From positions 1 through 17,752 of the forward strand of contig DAFJ01000060.1 of the NCBI GenBank assembly GCA_002497905.1: 17,752 nt of DNA, read 5' to 3'. The position numbers and the translations under genes were made by a program. Below the pieces are notes generated by a model that ran no database searches, had not been told where the DNA came from, and saw only the letters and a program-made list of their open reading frames with translations. Below are positions 7,285 through 14,163 of the stretch, one piece after another; positions within the stretch are counted from its first letter, which is position 1, and every line of letters starts with the position of its first letter. The DNA is from Euryarchaeota archaeon UBA251. Lineage in GTDB: Archaea > Thermoplasmatota > Poseidoniia > Poseidoniales > Thalassarchaeaceae.

Positions 7285-7500
7285 ATGGCTCGAAGTCGAC
7301 TCCAGAAGTGCCAATCTTGTGGTCAATACGGCTTAGGAAAGGAATGCAATGAATGCGGAGGAGCTATGCTTGCCGCTGCACCAATCAAGTTCTCTCCTGA
7401 GGATAAGCAGGGTGAACGTCGTAGAGAGAGGAAACAGGTTGGTAAGGGCGAATGGTCCGCTGTTTTACCTACTCTTGATCCTCGGGGTGAAGAGGAATGA
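7285..7500 (+). CDS. nop10: H/ACA ribonucleoprotein component Nop10
   Basis: A small zinc-binding protein that supports Cbf5 in box H/ACA RNA-guided pseudouridylation of rRNA. The 71-residue product has Cys9-X2-Cys12 and Cys21-X2-Cys24 and the family's KFSPEDKQGERRRERK stretch (archaeal form: FSPEDPYGEYRR). The tail after about residue 55 (WSAVLPTLDPRGEEE) is longer than in most archaeal Nop10. Its stop overlaps the PAC2 gene start by an ATGA (7497-7500), so the two are probably translated together, as is common in archaea. Confidence 0.93.
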   Translation: MARSRLQKCQSCGQYGLGKECNECGGAMLAAAPIKFSPEDKQGERRRERKQVGKGEWSAVLPTLDPRGEEE

Positions 7501-8258
7501 ACCGTTCCATCACGCATTGGTGTGGTGATTCAGATGAAATACCTCAAGAGATGGTCATCCTCCTTGCTCTCCCAGGAGTGGGGAATGTTGGAAAAGTTCT
7601 AGCCGATGCCATCATCGAAGAACATCAAAGTGATCTAATCGCTTGGATCATGCATCCTGATTTACCCCCTCATGCAACCTTAGTTGAGGGGTTACTTCGG
7701 CCACCTCGTATCGAGATTCATCTTGTCCAACTTCCTGTAGGTCTTCCTTTACTGATTGTTACGGGAGATGCCCAGCCATTGACACCAGCTGGCCAGTTTG
7801 AACTTTCTACTCGGTTGCTAGAGATGTTCGCAGAAGCGAAGTCGGAGATCATGTTCATTCTCGCTGGACTGGCAGCAGAGGTTGAGGACGATTCTGTTCA
7901 CCTCGTGTGTTCAGATGAAGACACTAGAGATGCATTCGCAGAACGCGGCATTGAAGCATCCACTGAGGCACCTGAAGCAGGCATGATTGGGATGGCCGGT
8001 CTTCTAGCAAGTATGGCACCGATGCACTCACTCGCATCAGCTTGTATTGTGGCCGAAACTCTTGGTTCAACTGTGGATGTGATTACTGGTCAGCGCATAG
8101 CAAACTGGATTGAGCAACGTCTAGGGATTCCTCTAGCCATTAGTGTTGATACCACTGAGAAGACCGCTGAGCGGATTAGAAAGGAGATTGCGATGGACAC
8201 CAGTGAACTCGATAGTTTGCTTGAAACATCAGAACCCTCGCCGGAGTTCTACGTCTGA
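7497..8258 (+). CDS. PAC2-family proteasome assembly chaperone with HbYX tail
   Basis: A 253-residue member of the PAC2 family (COG2047-type, related to archaeal PbaA/PbaB and eukaryotic Pac1/Pac2), predicted to help assemble or cap the 20S proteasome. Residues 25-33 carry the family's LPGVGNVGK loop, followed by alternating alpha/beta segments including ETLGSTVDVI near the C-terminal third. The protein ends EFYV: Phe-Tyr-Val is a hydrophobic-Tyr-any (HbYX) motif, the peptide that docks into pockets of the proteasome alpha ring. The gene overlaps nop10 by four bases and ends exactly where the convergent SAMP-like gene ends. The family call is firm; the docking role is inferred from the tail. 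Confidence 0.9.
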   Translation: MNRSITHWCGDSDEIPQEMVILLALPGVGNVGKVLADAIIEEHQSDLIAWIMHPDLPPHATLVEGLLRPPRIEIHLVQLPVGLPLLIVTGDAQPLTPAGQFELSTRLLEMFAEAKSEIMFILAGLAAEVEDDSVHLVCSDEDTRDAFAERGIEASTEAPEAGMIGMAGLLASMAPMHSLASACIVAETLGSTVDVITGQRIANWIEQRLGIPLAISVDTTEKTAERIRKEIAMDTSELDSLLETSEPSPEFYV

Positions 8259-8459
8259 TTAACCACCCGAAGAGACTATAATTGTCTCAAGATTGATTGG
8301 TTCGTTGATTTTGGTAGAACTTGGAAGGATTCGTCCATCATACGTCACGAGAACTGTACTGGGTAGGATGCCAGCTGAATCGAGAATTTGTTGGACTGAT
8401 GAGCCTGGTTCTACATCGACCTCGTGCACCTTGCCCTCTACATTCAATGAGATGCGCAT
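8259..8459 (-). CDS. Ubiquitin-like small modifier protein (SAMP/MoaD/ThiS-like)
   Basis: A 66-residue beta-grasp protein that ends in Gly65-Gly66, the diglycine required for activation by an E1-like enzyme. The pattern (MRISLNVEGKVHEVDV..., then a helix SSVQQILDSAGI, then VLVTYDGRILP and TIIVSSGG) matches SAMP/MoaD/ThiS/Urm1-type proteins. It may form isopeptide tags on lysines, donate sulfur for tRNA thiolation or for molybdopterin, or do both, as haloarchaeal SAMPs do. The sequence alone cannot separate these roles. Its stop codon abuts that of the PAC2 gene with no base between them. The ATG at 8459 is the only reasonable start. Confidence 0.88.
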   Translation of the reverse strand: MRISLNVEGKVHEVDVEPGSSVQQILDSAGILPSTVLVTYDGRILPSSTKINEPINLETIIVSSGG

Positions 8460-8550
8460 GTTTAGTCGAATCCATTCTGGGATTCATGCTTTGCGATTGC
8501 CAATTAAGTCAGGGAGTGCTTATGACCGGGGGGCAATTCGCCGACACACA

Positions 8551-8633
8551 GCCGAGATCGCATAGCCCGGTATTGCGGTGGATTCGAAATCCACTGTCCC
8601 ATGGACGCGGGGGTTCAAATCCCTCTCTCGGCG
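8551..8633 (+). tRNA. tRNA-Ser(CGA)
   Basis: The cloverleaf can be drawn by eye: acceptor GCCGAGA (8551-8557) pairs with TCTCGGC (8626-8632), discriminator G8633; D stem GCA/TGC; anticodon stem GTGGA/TCCAC (8578-8582 and 8590-8594) with loop TTCGAAA and anticodon CGA at 8585-8587; a long variable arm with TCC/GGA pairing typical of class II tRNA; T stem GGGGG/CCCTC around TTCAAAT. There is no intron, and the 3' CCA is not encoded. It reads UCG codons. It faces the nuclease gene that ends at 8659. Confidence 0.95.
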
Positions 8634-8658
8634 CCTTAATGGTCCGATATGTCCTATT

Positions 8659-10563
8659 CTATAGGTTCCAATCTTCACATTCATCAGAAGATGAGATGAG
8701 AATTAGGCTTGTATCTCGGATACACTTGATTTGTTTCTGGCCGCCGAACTCTCCGGGTTGCCCATTGATTATCGCAATTATATCGCCTCGTTGTATACCT
8801 CTGGCTCGATCTGGCACGTTCATCTTGAATCCAATCACAGTCAGGACTCCACTTGCATCTGCCATCTTGATTCTCCAAGTCGTCTGATTGGATCCATCTG
8901 GTTGAATCCCTGGTCTCAACTCAATAGCCCATACCTTGCCAATTGCGTTGACACGAGGATGTATATCGATTAACTCAATGTCCTCCTCTTGGGGTCCATC
9001 AGACAGTTCGATACTAGCAGAATTGTCTACTTCAATCTGGATTCTTCCTCGCCATAGTCCCGGTATCCCACTCCTGATGCGGACGCGCGCGTCTTTCCGA
9101 AGTCCTCGTGTTACATTCTTGGGAGCGGTACGGAAGGCGTTTTTCACCTCAGCTTGATCATGCCCCTGACGTAAAGTGAAGGAGAATGTGACCCCTCCGT
9201 CTTCCAATTTAGGAGGTTGAATCATACTGAAGATTTCTCCCTCCACTGTTACACGTGGTTTGATATGAGTAATCGGTGTAACTGGCACGGTTCGAGAGAA
9301 GGCTTCTGTAGTTAGATCTGCAGGTAATTGCGCATCGTGCCCCCCATTTGGGCATAGTGCCACGTATGTACAAGTTCGACATCTTGCATTAGGTTCAGGT
9401 TCCGTTTCAATTTCCATACCTCCGGGGGCAAATCGAATTACAGGAGATGGATCGCATGGTGCATCTTCCTCAGATTGGAGATTGGACAGAGTGAAGTGTA
9501 TCTTAGACAACTCTTCAGCCATCCCAAAGAGATCCTTTTCTGTCGGGGTATCTACCATTTTCCGGTGACCTCCATCTCCAAGATACCATATTTCGAGCCC
9601 ATCGATAGTTTCCATTCGATCGTGAGTTTCCCACCATAACCAAGCGTACATCTGGAGTTGTTGAGGGTATAGTCTGGAACGATCAGTATTGCCTAATGAT
9701 GCCTTCAAGTCAACAATCCTCGTCCTCCCGTCCCAGCGGTAGATGAGGTCATATTCCCCCTGAAACCAATGTTCTGGATGGATACTATTCATAGAGAAGT
9801 CGGGTGCATCTGGGTCAACAAACCAAGGCCGAGATATGGCCCATGCTTCTGACCAATTAATTGCTCCAGTGTCCGCTTCTATAGGTTCTAATTCCAATCC
9901 TTTCCAAGGAAATCCGTTGGGTGATGGCCATTCATACCGTGTACTTCCAGTGCGCCACAATGCTATTTTCTCATCACTGAATTCCTCTTTGCATCTAACA
10001 ACCTCTTCAAGGTGTAATTCGATTCCGGCTTTCGACATACTTCTGACTATTTCTGGGTCGAGATCCTTCCGTTCACCTACACGATTTGGCCTCATCTCCC
10101 AACGTAGCAAAGCCTCTTCAGTACAACGTAGGAAGTGTGCATCTACACGTGAAAAAGCCCATTCCCGCAATCGTTCGAAAGTATGGGGTCGATTCTCAGG
10201 TAAAATACCGTTTAAGGTCGGGCCCGGCCATCCATCGATGCTTTCGATTGCTAGGTTTCCATTTTCATCCAAAGGTGAAACTAGGATGCGGTCGGGCATA
10301 TTGTCTTCTATCAGTGCTGGGCTCTCTCTAAGCACTCTTGAGATACAATTCTCGACGGCGATTCCGCGAACCACTGCGACTGGAGCGGGTTCCTTTAGTT
10401 TCAACACGTAACTCATCCAGTACTGCCGCGGGCAACTCCTCCAGACACCTACCTTGGATGCAGACAATCGATTCCATCCAGCGACCTTGATGTCACCTGG
10501 ATCAATCAAAGTGACCGGCATGAGTGGCCATTCGACGCGAGGGGTATTGAATACGACGTTCAA
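8659..10563 (-). CDS. RecB/Cas4-like PD-(D/E)XK nuclease with Fe-S cluster motif and C-terminal OB folds (second paralogue)
   Basis: A 634-residue predicted DNase. Residues 33-73 give the entry motif (SASKVGVWRSCPRQYW, then Glu71). The core reads GEYDLIYRW (Asp272), IVDLK (Asp285, Lys287) and QQLQMY (Gln302/Tyr306), the RecB-nuclease motifs. Cys44 plus Cys395-X2-Cys398-X5-Cys404 match the four-cysteine 4Fe-4S arrangement of Cas4, AddB and Dna2. Residues about 432-520 and 535-620 look like OB folds, the last with a GSN...MADASGVLTVIGF pattern like RPA or SSB domains, so single-strand binding is likely. There is no helicase domain. It overlaps the upstream paralogue by an ATGA (10560-10563), and both share a W-x-EAW-x2-SRPW signature before the active site. 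A role in DNA end processing or repair is inferred. Confidence 0.88.
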   Translation of the reverse strand: MNVVFNTPRVEWPLMPVTLIDPGDIKVAGWNRLSASKVGVWRSCPRQYWMSYVLKLKEPAPVAVVRGIAVENCISRVLRESPALIEDNMPDRILVSPLDENGNLAIESIDGWPGPTLNGILPENRPHTFERLREWAFSRVDAHFLRCTEEALLRWEMRPNRVGERKDLDPEIVRSMSKAGIELHLEEVVRCKEEFSDEKIALWRTGSTRYEWPSPNGFPWKGLELEPIEADTGAINWSEAWAISRPWFVDPDAPDFSMNSIHPEHWFQGEYDLIYRWDGRTRIVDLKASLGNTDRSRLYPQQLQMYAWLWWETHDRMETIDGLEIWYLGDGGHRKMVDTPTEKDLFGMAEELSKIHFTLSNLQSEEDAPCDPSPVIRFAPGGMEIETEPEPNARCRTCTYVALCPNGGHDAQLPADLTTEAFSRTVPVTPITHIKPRVTVEGEIFSMIQPPKLEDGGVTFSFTLRQGHDQAEVKNAFRTAPKNVTRGLRKDARVRIRSGIPGLWRGRIQIEVDNSASIELSDGPQEEDIELIDIHPRVNAIGKVWAIELRPGIQPDGSNQTTWRIKMADASGVLTVIGFKMNVPDRARGIQRGDIIAIINGQPGEFGGQKQIKCIRDTSLILISSSDECEDWNL

Positions 10564-12323
10564 CGCTCGATTGATTCGATGCTAGTAGTGCGTCCAATTT
10601 TAATCTGGGGTGCTCCATCTCTCCATCCCAATTCACCGTGTCGAATAGTCACGGCATCACCTACCACAATCGAATCGAAGGTACGTGATCGGTTTGAACC
10701 GAATGCAGCGATTTCTACCACGCCGCTACCATCCCACAGATGTAGTGTTCGGATTGACCATGGTCTTCCACTTTGCGAAGTTCCACTCATTGAACCGATA
10801 GATACTACCTCGCCAGAGACTGTTGCTCGAGAGGGAATAAGGCCCAATCTAATCCATTGTTCATCGGATTCCGGATCGATGAGATGGCTGTGTCCATCGA
10901 GGAATAGACGTGCTCTGTCTCGATGATGCCCTGGGTTCGCATCAGCAATAGCTACCTCTCCCTGCCATGCATCAGAATCCACTACGCCGGACTCAGACTC
11001 CTCAACTACAACATACGTGGTACCTACTCGAAGATTAGCAACCCGAACTGTTTCTCCGTATGGATTTTCATTCTCGGTCCATCCTCCATCGATGGTACCT
11101 TTCACACATATGCGACTCGGAAGTTTTGCAATCTTGGTTGACCCCTGGGGTAGTGAATCTGGATCCAGAGTATGTAGTTCTGGAAGGAATACTCTGAGCG
11201 CACGTTCCTCTGGTTTTGATGAGTAGCCGCAGACCTCCATGCCATCACAATGTGGACAATGGAGCGGATGGCCAATTGGCGTCCCACCTTGTTTGATCCA
11301 TTCCCAGTCCTGTTCAGGTACACTACCCATTCCATTGCGAATAGATTCCAAGCGAGTCGTCTCTGCATCCATATCTTCATCTGACCGAGCATCGATTCTG
11401 TGGACATGTCCGTCGAGTAGAAACCATCCTTCTAGACAATCTACACCTTGTGCATCACTTTCCCGGGTCTGATGCCAAAGCCAGCGATAAAATCTCAATT
11501 GTGCTTCCAGATTTGGCTGAGATCGTCCGCCATGAAGTCCTGATTTTATGTCGACAATGGTTGCCTTGGAACGCCAACGGTGTACAACGTCCATTTCTCC
11601 TGATGCCCAACCTCCAGGGTGATGGATACGCTGTGGTTCATTGATTCGAGGGTCCTTCATCCAAGGTCTAGATACCTCCCAAGCTTCCCACCAATCCACC
11701 GGATCTCCTGCATTCTGGAAACCTGAAACCTTCTCTGCTTGAGCGGAGTCCCATCGAGGTGCAGGTGGATTATGGGGGTCTCCAGTGGTGCGATATGTTT
11801 CAAGATAGGGTCCCCCTCCTTCTTCGAGACAAGAATTCGCCGTTGCAATCTGCATCTTCAGGCCTGCCCTGATCTGTTTCCTTATTGTCGCAACCTGAAT
11901 TGCATCGATATCTGCCTCATCCGTCTTCCATGGCGTCTCTGCCCATTGTTGCAAGAGTGTTTGGTAGACGTAATCCGCCATCTCTGGCACGAGAGAATGA
12001 AGCCAATCATGGATTCCTTCAATGGAATCTATAGGTGTTGTTTGTACAATCTCAGCCTCCACGGCACCCAGATGTTCCAGCCATCTCGAACGCCCATGCG
12101 GTACACTTCCGTCCCTTGGAGGAGATTCCATCAACAGGCCGACCACAGCGTCTTCAAGAAGAATCCCTAGAAGCATCGAAGGCCGAACAGGACCTCTGAG
12201 GCCAAGTCGTCGATTAACCATCCAACCTCTAGGACATCGTTCCCATGAAACAAGGGAACTACCACTCAGTCGATTCCTACGTCTCCGTCCGGCACCACCG
12301 AACGGAGGTCGATTTACAGGCAT
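10560..12323 (-). CDS. RecB/Cas4-like PD-(D/E)XK nuclease with Fe-S cluster motif and C-terminal OB folds (first paralogue)
   Basis: A 587-residue predicted DNase. A basic, Gly/Arg-rich N-terminus precedes Ser-x-Leu-Val-Ser-Trp-Glu-Arg-Cys30-Pro, Glu57, GEMDVVHRW (Asp245), IVDIK (Asp258, Lys260) and AQLRFY (Gln275/Tyr279): a complete RecB-type active site. Cys30 with Cys356-X2-Cys359-X5-Cys365 gives the 4Fe-4S set, with the same spacing as the downstream paralogue. The C-terminal part has an OB-like region near 403-480 and a clear one at 497-582 (VSGEVVSIG, LWDGSGVVEIAAF, GDAVTIRHGE, APQIKIG). It begins 14 bases after the ABCE1 stop and overlaps the next gene by four bases, so all three are probably one transcript. 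The two nucleases likely work as a pair, perhaps as a heterodimer. This is an inference. Confidence 0.87.
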   Translation of the reverse strand: MPVNRPPFGGAGRRRRNRLSGSSLVSWERCPRGWMVNRRLGLRGPVRPSMLLGILLEDAVVGLLMESPPRDGSVPHGRSRWLEHLGAVEAEIVQTTPIDSIEGIHDWLHSLVPEMADYVYQTLLQQWAETPWKTDEADIDAIQVATIRKQIRAGLKMQIATANSCLEEGGGPYLETYRTTGDPHNPPAPRWDSAQAEKVSGFQNAGDPVDWWEAWEVSRPWMKDPRINEPQRIHHPGGWASGEMDVVHRWRSKATIVDIKSGLHGGRSQPNLEAQLRFYRWLWHQTRESDAQGVDCLEGWFLLDGHVHRIDARSDEDMDAETTRLESIRNGMGSVPEQDWEWIKQGGTPIGHPLHCPHCDGMEVCGYSSKPEERALRVFLPELHTLDPDSLPQGSTKIAKLPSRICVKGTIDGGWTENENPYGETVRVANLRVGTTYVVVEESESGVVDSDAWQGEVAIADANPGHHRDRARLFLDGHSHLIDPESDEQWIRLGLIPSRATVSGEVVSIGSMSGTSQSGRPWSIRTLHLWDGSGVVEIAAFGSNRSRTFDSIVVGDAVTIRHGELGWRDGAPQIKIGRTTSIESIER

Positions 12324-12337
12324 ACATATTCCCCGAT

Positions 12338-14104
12338 TTACTTGGTGTAGAAATATTCCCCTGATGCCTTCTGTTCCCTATCTTTACGACTGTCGGGCTT
12401 GTTGATTCTTGGCCTTTTTGTGTCTTGATCTCGACGGAAAGTAATTCCAACATTTTTCAGGAATCGATTCATACCTTGTCGAAGATGTAGAGGTCCGACG
12501 GCTGTTCCTTCTACTCCACCTTCGCCCTCAAACACAAGTAGGGAATCACTTACGATGTCGATGAAGTATATGTCGTGGTCAATCACCATAGCAGCCTTTT
12601 CTTTGGAGACCATTGTCCTTCTGATTGCTTTCGCAGCCTCCATTCTAGTATTAGCATCTAGGTGGGCCGAGGGTTCATCCAAAAGGTAGATGTCTGCATC
12701 TTTACCAAGGCAGAGAACAATCCAAACAGCCTGGAGTTCTCCTCCTGACAGTTTGCGTGCCTGTAATTCAAGTAATTGATCCACATTTAGTGGCCTGAGA
12801 ACTTTAGTTTGGAATTCACCAGAGTGCCATGCTCTACCTAACTCGGTATCCAACCATTCTCTTACTGAGCCATCGAAGGTTGCTTTGACATGTTGTGGTT
12901 TGTAGGATACCTTGGCATCCATAGTGGTCCATCCTTCGTCTGCTTCTAATTCCCCTGCAAGAATACGAACCAATGTTGTCTTTCCAGTAGCATTTGGCCC
13001 TACTATGCCTACTACTTCTGCAGAATGAACGGTGCCCTCATCTGAATTAAGAGTGAATTCACCCAATGATTTCTGTAGCCCTCCCCACTGTAGTATTGGT
13101 TCACCAATTTCTTCCGATCTTATCCGACCAGTATGGAATTTAATCGGTTTATCTCGGATTCGCATGTTTTGTTCAACTAGATGGCCATTGAGATACGCAT
13201 TGATAGCAACTCGAGTAGTTCTTGCTGGGGTATATATCCCGTAGCCTGCTCTCTCCCCATAGACGATGTGTACTTGGTCACAAAGCACGTCAAGAATCGC
13301 CAAATCATGTTCAACAACGAGTACTCTCTTCCCCATCTCGGCTAATGCTTGTATGATTTTAGTTACCCTCAATCTTTCATGAATGTCGAGATACGATGTT
13401 GCTTCATCAAAGAAATAAACATCTGCGTCCTTCAGAAGCGTAGCACATATCGCAACTCTTTGAAGTTCTCCTCCAGACAATGCTCCTAATTTTCGATCCA
13501 TCAGGTGGATGATACCCATTTCTTCGGTCCATTTTTCCATTTCATTTCGATCATCCACTCTAGCTAGAAGTTCACTGACTAAACCATCGAATATTTTTGG
13601 TAATTTGTCTACGTATTGTGGTTTTACTGCAACACTCACTCCGGAAGATGCAACTTGCTCTAGGTAATCTCGGAGTTCCCCTTTGGGGTAATTCTCAATG
13701 ATTTCATCCCATTCTTTTTCTCCACCCCAATCGCCAAGATTAGGGCGTAGAGATCCGGAGAGTATCTGTACAGCAGTAGATTTGCCCATCCCGTTTTGGC
13801 CCAGAATCCCGATGACTGCTTCTTCTCGTGGTGTAGGTAGGCGAAATACTCTGAATCCGTTTTCTCCAAAGCAATGAGTCATATCACTGTCAAGTTCTTG
13901 TGGTAAATTGATTAGAATCACAGCATCTCCTGGACAATGTTTTGCTCTATTCAAACAAACAGGGCAAGCAGTTTCCAAGATCTTGCATTTGTTGTCGATT
14001 ACCTGTATACATTCGCTACCGCACATTCCAGCATACTTCTGAAGATATGCGAAAGCTGGCATGTTGGGGGCACACCGGTCCTCCAGTAAGACCGCTACAC
14101 GCAT
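12338..14104 (-). CDS. Ribosome recycling ATPase ABCE1 (Rli1), altered Fe-S domain
   Basis: Splits ribosomes after termination using two ATPase domains and an N-terminal 2x[4Fe-4S] domain. The product has 588 residues, normal for the family. Walker A motifs are at 102-110 (GQNGMGKST) and 369-377 (GPNATGKTT), LSGGELQ signatures occur in both halves, the first Walker B reads YFFDEATSYLD and the second YLLDEPSAHLD. The hinge and the end (GMNRFLKNVGITFRRD, RPRINKP, GEYFYTK) are diagnostic of ABCE1. The ferredoxin-like domain is unusual: canonical CxPxxCxxxCxxxCP reads CAPNMPAFAYLQKY, leaving Cys11 only, with new cysteines at 28, 32 and 40. The second motif keeps Cys47, Cys50 and Cys57 but has Arg53 where the third cysteine belongs. 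An AAGGAG at 14113-14118 precedes the ATG by eight bases. It follows the phytoene synthase gene and leads into the nuclease pair. Confidence 0.95.
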   Translation of the reverse strand: MRVAVLLEDRCAPNMPAFAYLQKYAGMCGSECIQVIDNKCKILETACPVCLNRAKHCPGDAVILINLPQELDSDMTHCFGENGFRVFRLPTPREEAVIGILGQNGMGKSTAVQILSGSLRPNLGDWGGEKEWDEIIENYPKGELRDYLEQVASSGVSVAVKPQYVDKLPKIFDGLVSELLARVDDRNEMEKWTEEMGIIHLMDRKLGALSGGELQRVAICATLLKDADVYFFDEATSYLDIHERLRVTKIIQALAEMGKRVLVVEHDLAILDVLCDQVHIVYGERAGYGIYTPARTTRVAINAYLNGHLVEQNMRIRDKPIKFHTGRIRSEEIGEPILQWGGLQKSLGEFTLNSDEGTVHSAEVVGIVGPNATGKTTLVRILAGELEADEGWTTMDAKVSYKPQHVKATFDGSVREWLDTELGRAWHSGEFQTKVLRPLNVDQLLELQARKLSGGELQAVWIVLCLGKDADIYLLDEPSAHLDANTRMEAAKAIRRTMVSKEKAAMVIDHDIYFIDIVSDSLLVFEGEGGVEGTAVGPLHLRQGMNRFLKNVGITFRRDQDTKRPRINKPDSRKDREQKASGEYFYTK

Positions 14105-14112
14105 TTTCTATT

Positions 14113-14118
14113 CTCCTT
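14113..14118 (-). promoter_or_regulatory. Shine-Dalgarno site of the ABCE1 gene
   Basis: AAGGAG on the minus strand, eight bases before the ATG at 14104. A perfect 10-base palindrome GGTAATTACC lies slightly upstream at 14132-14141 in the same 59-base gap. Confidence 0.5.
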
Positions 14119-14163
14119 TGTCTTCGCTATTGGTAATTACCTGCTAAGGTTGCCTAGAATCGT

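Noticed and set aside
8321..8887. A 188-codon plus-strand frame
   Set aside because: It crosses the SAMP-like gene, the tRNA-Ser gene and the end of the nuclease gene, so it cannot be real.
9836..10411. A 191-codon plus-strand frame inside the second nuclease gene
   Set aside because: It is antisense to a strongly supported coding region with complete motifs, and its translation is low in conserved character.
8659..12323. CRISPR-associated Cas4 genes
   Set aside because: The nucleases share the Cas4-type core, but there are no repeats, no cas1/cas2 and no other cas genes, and the OB-fold fusion and length do not fit Cas4.
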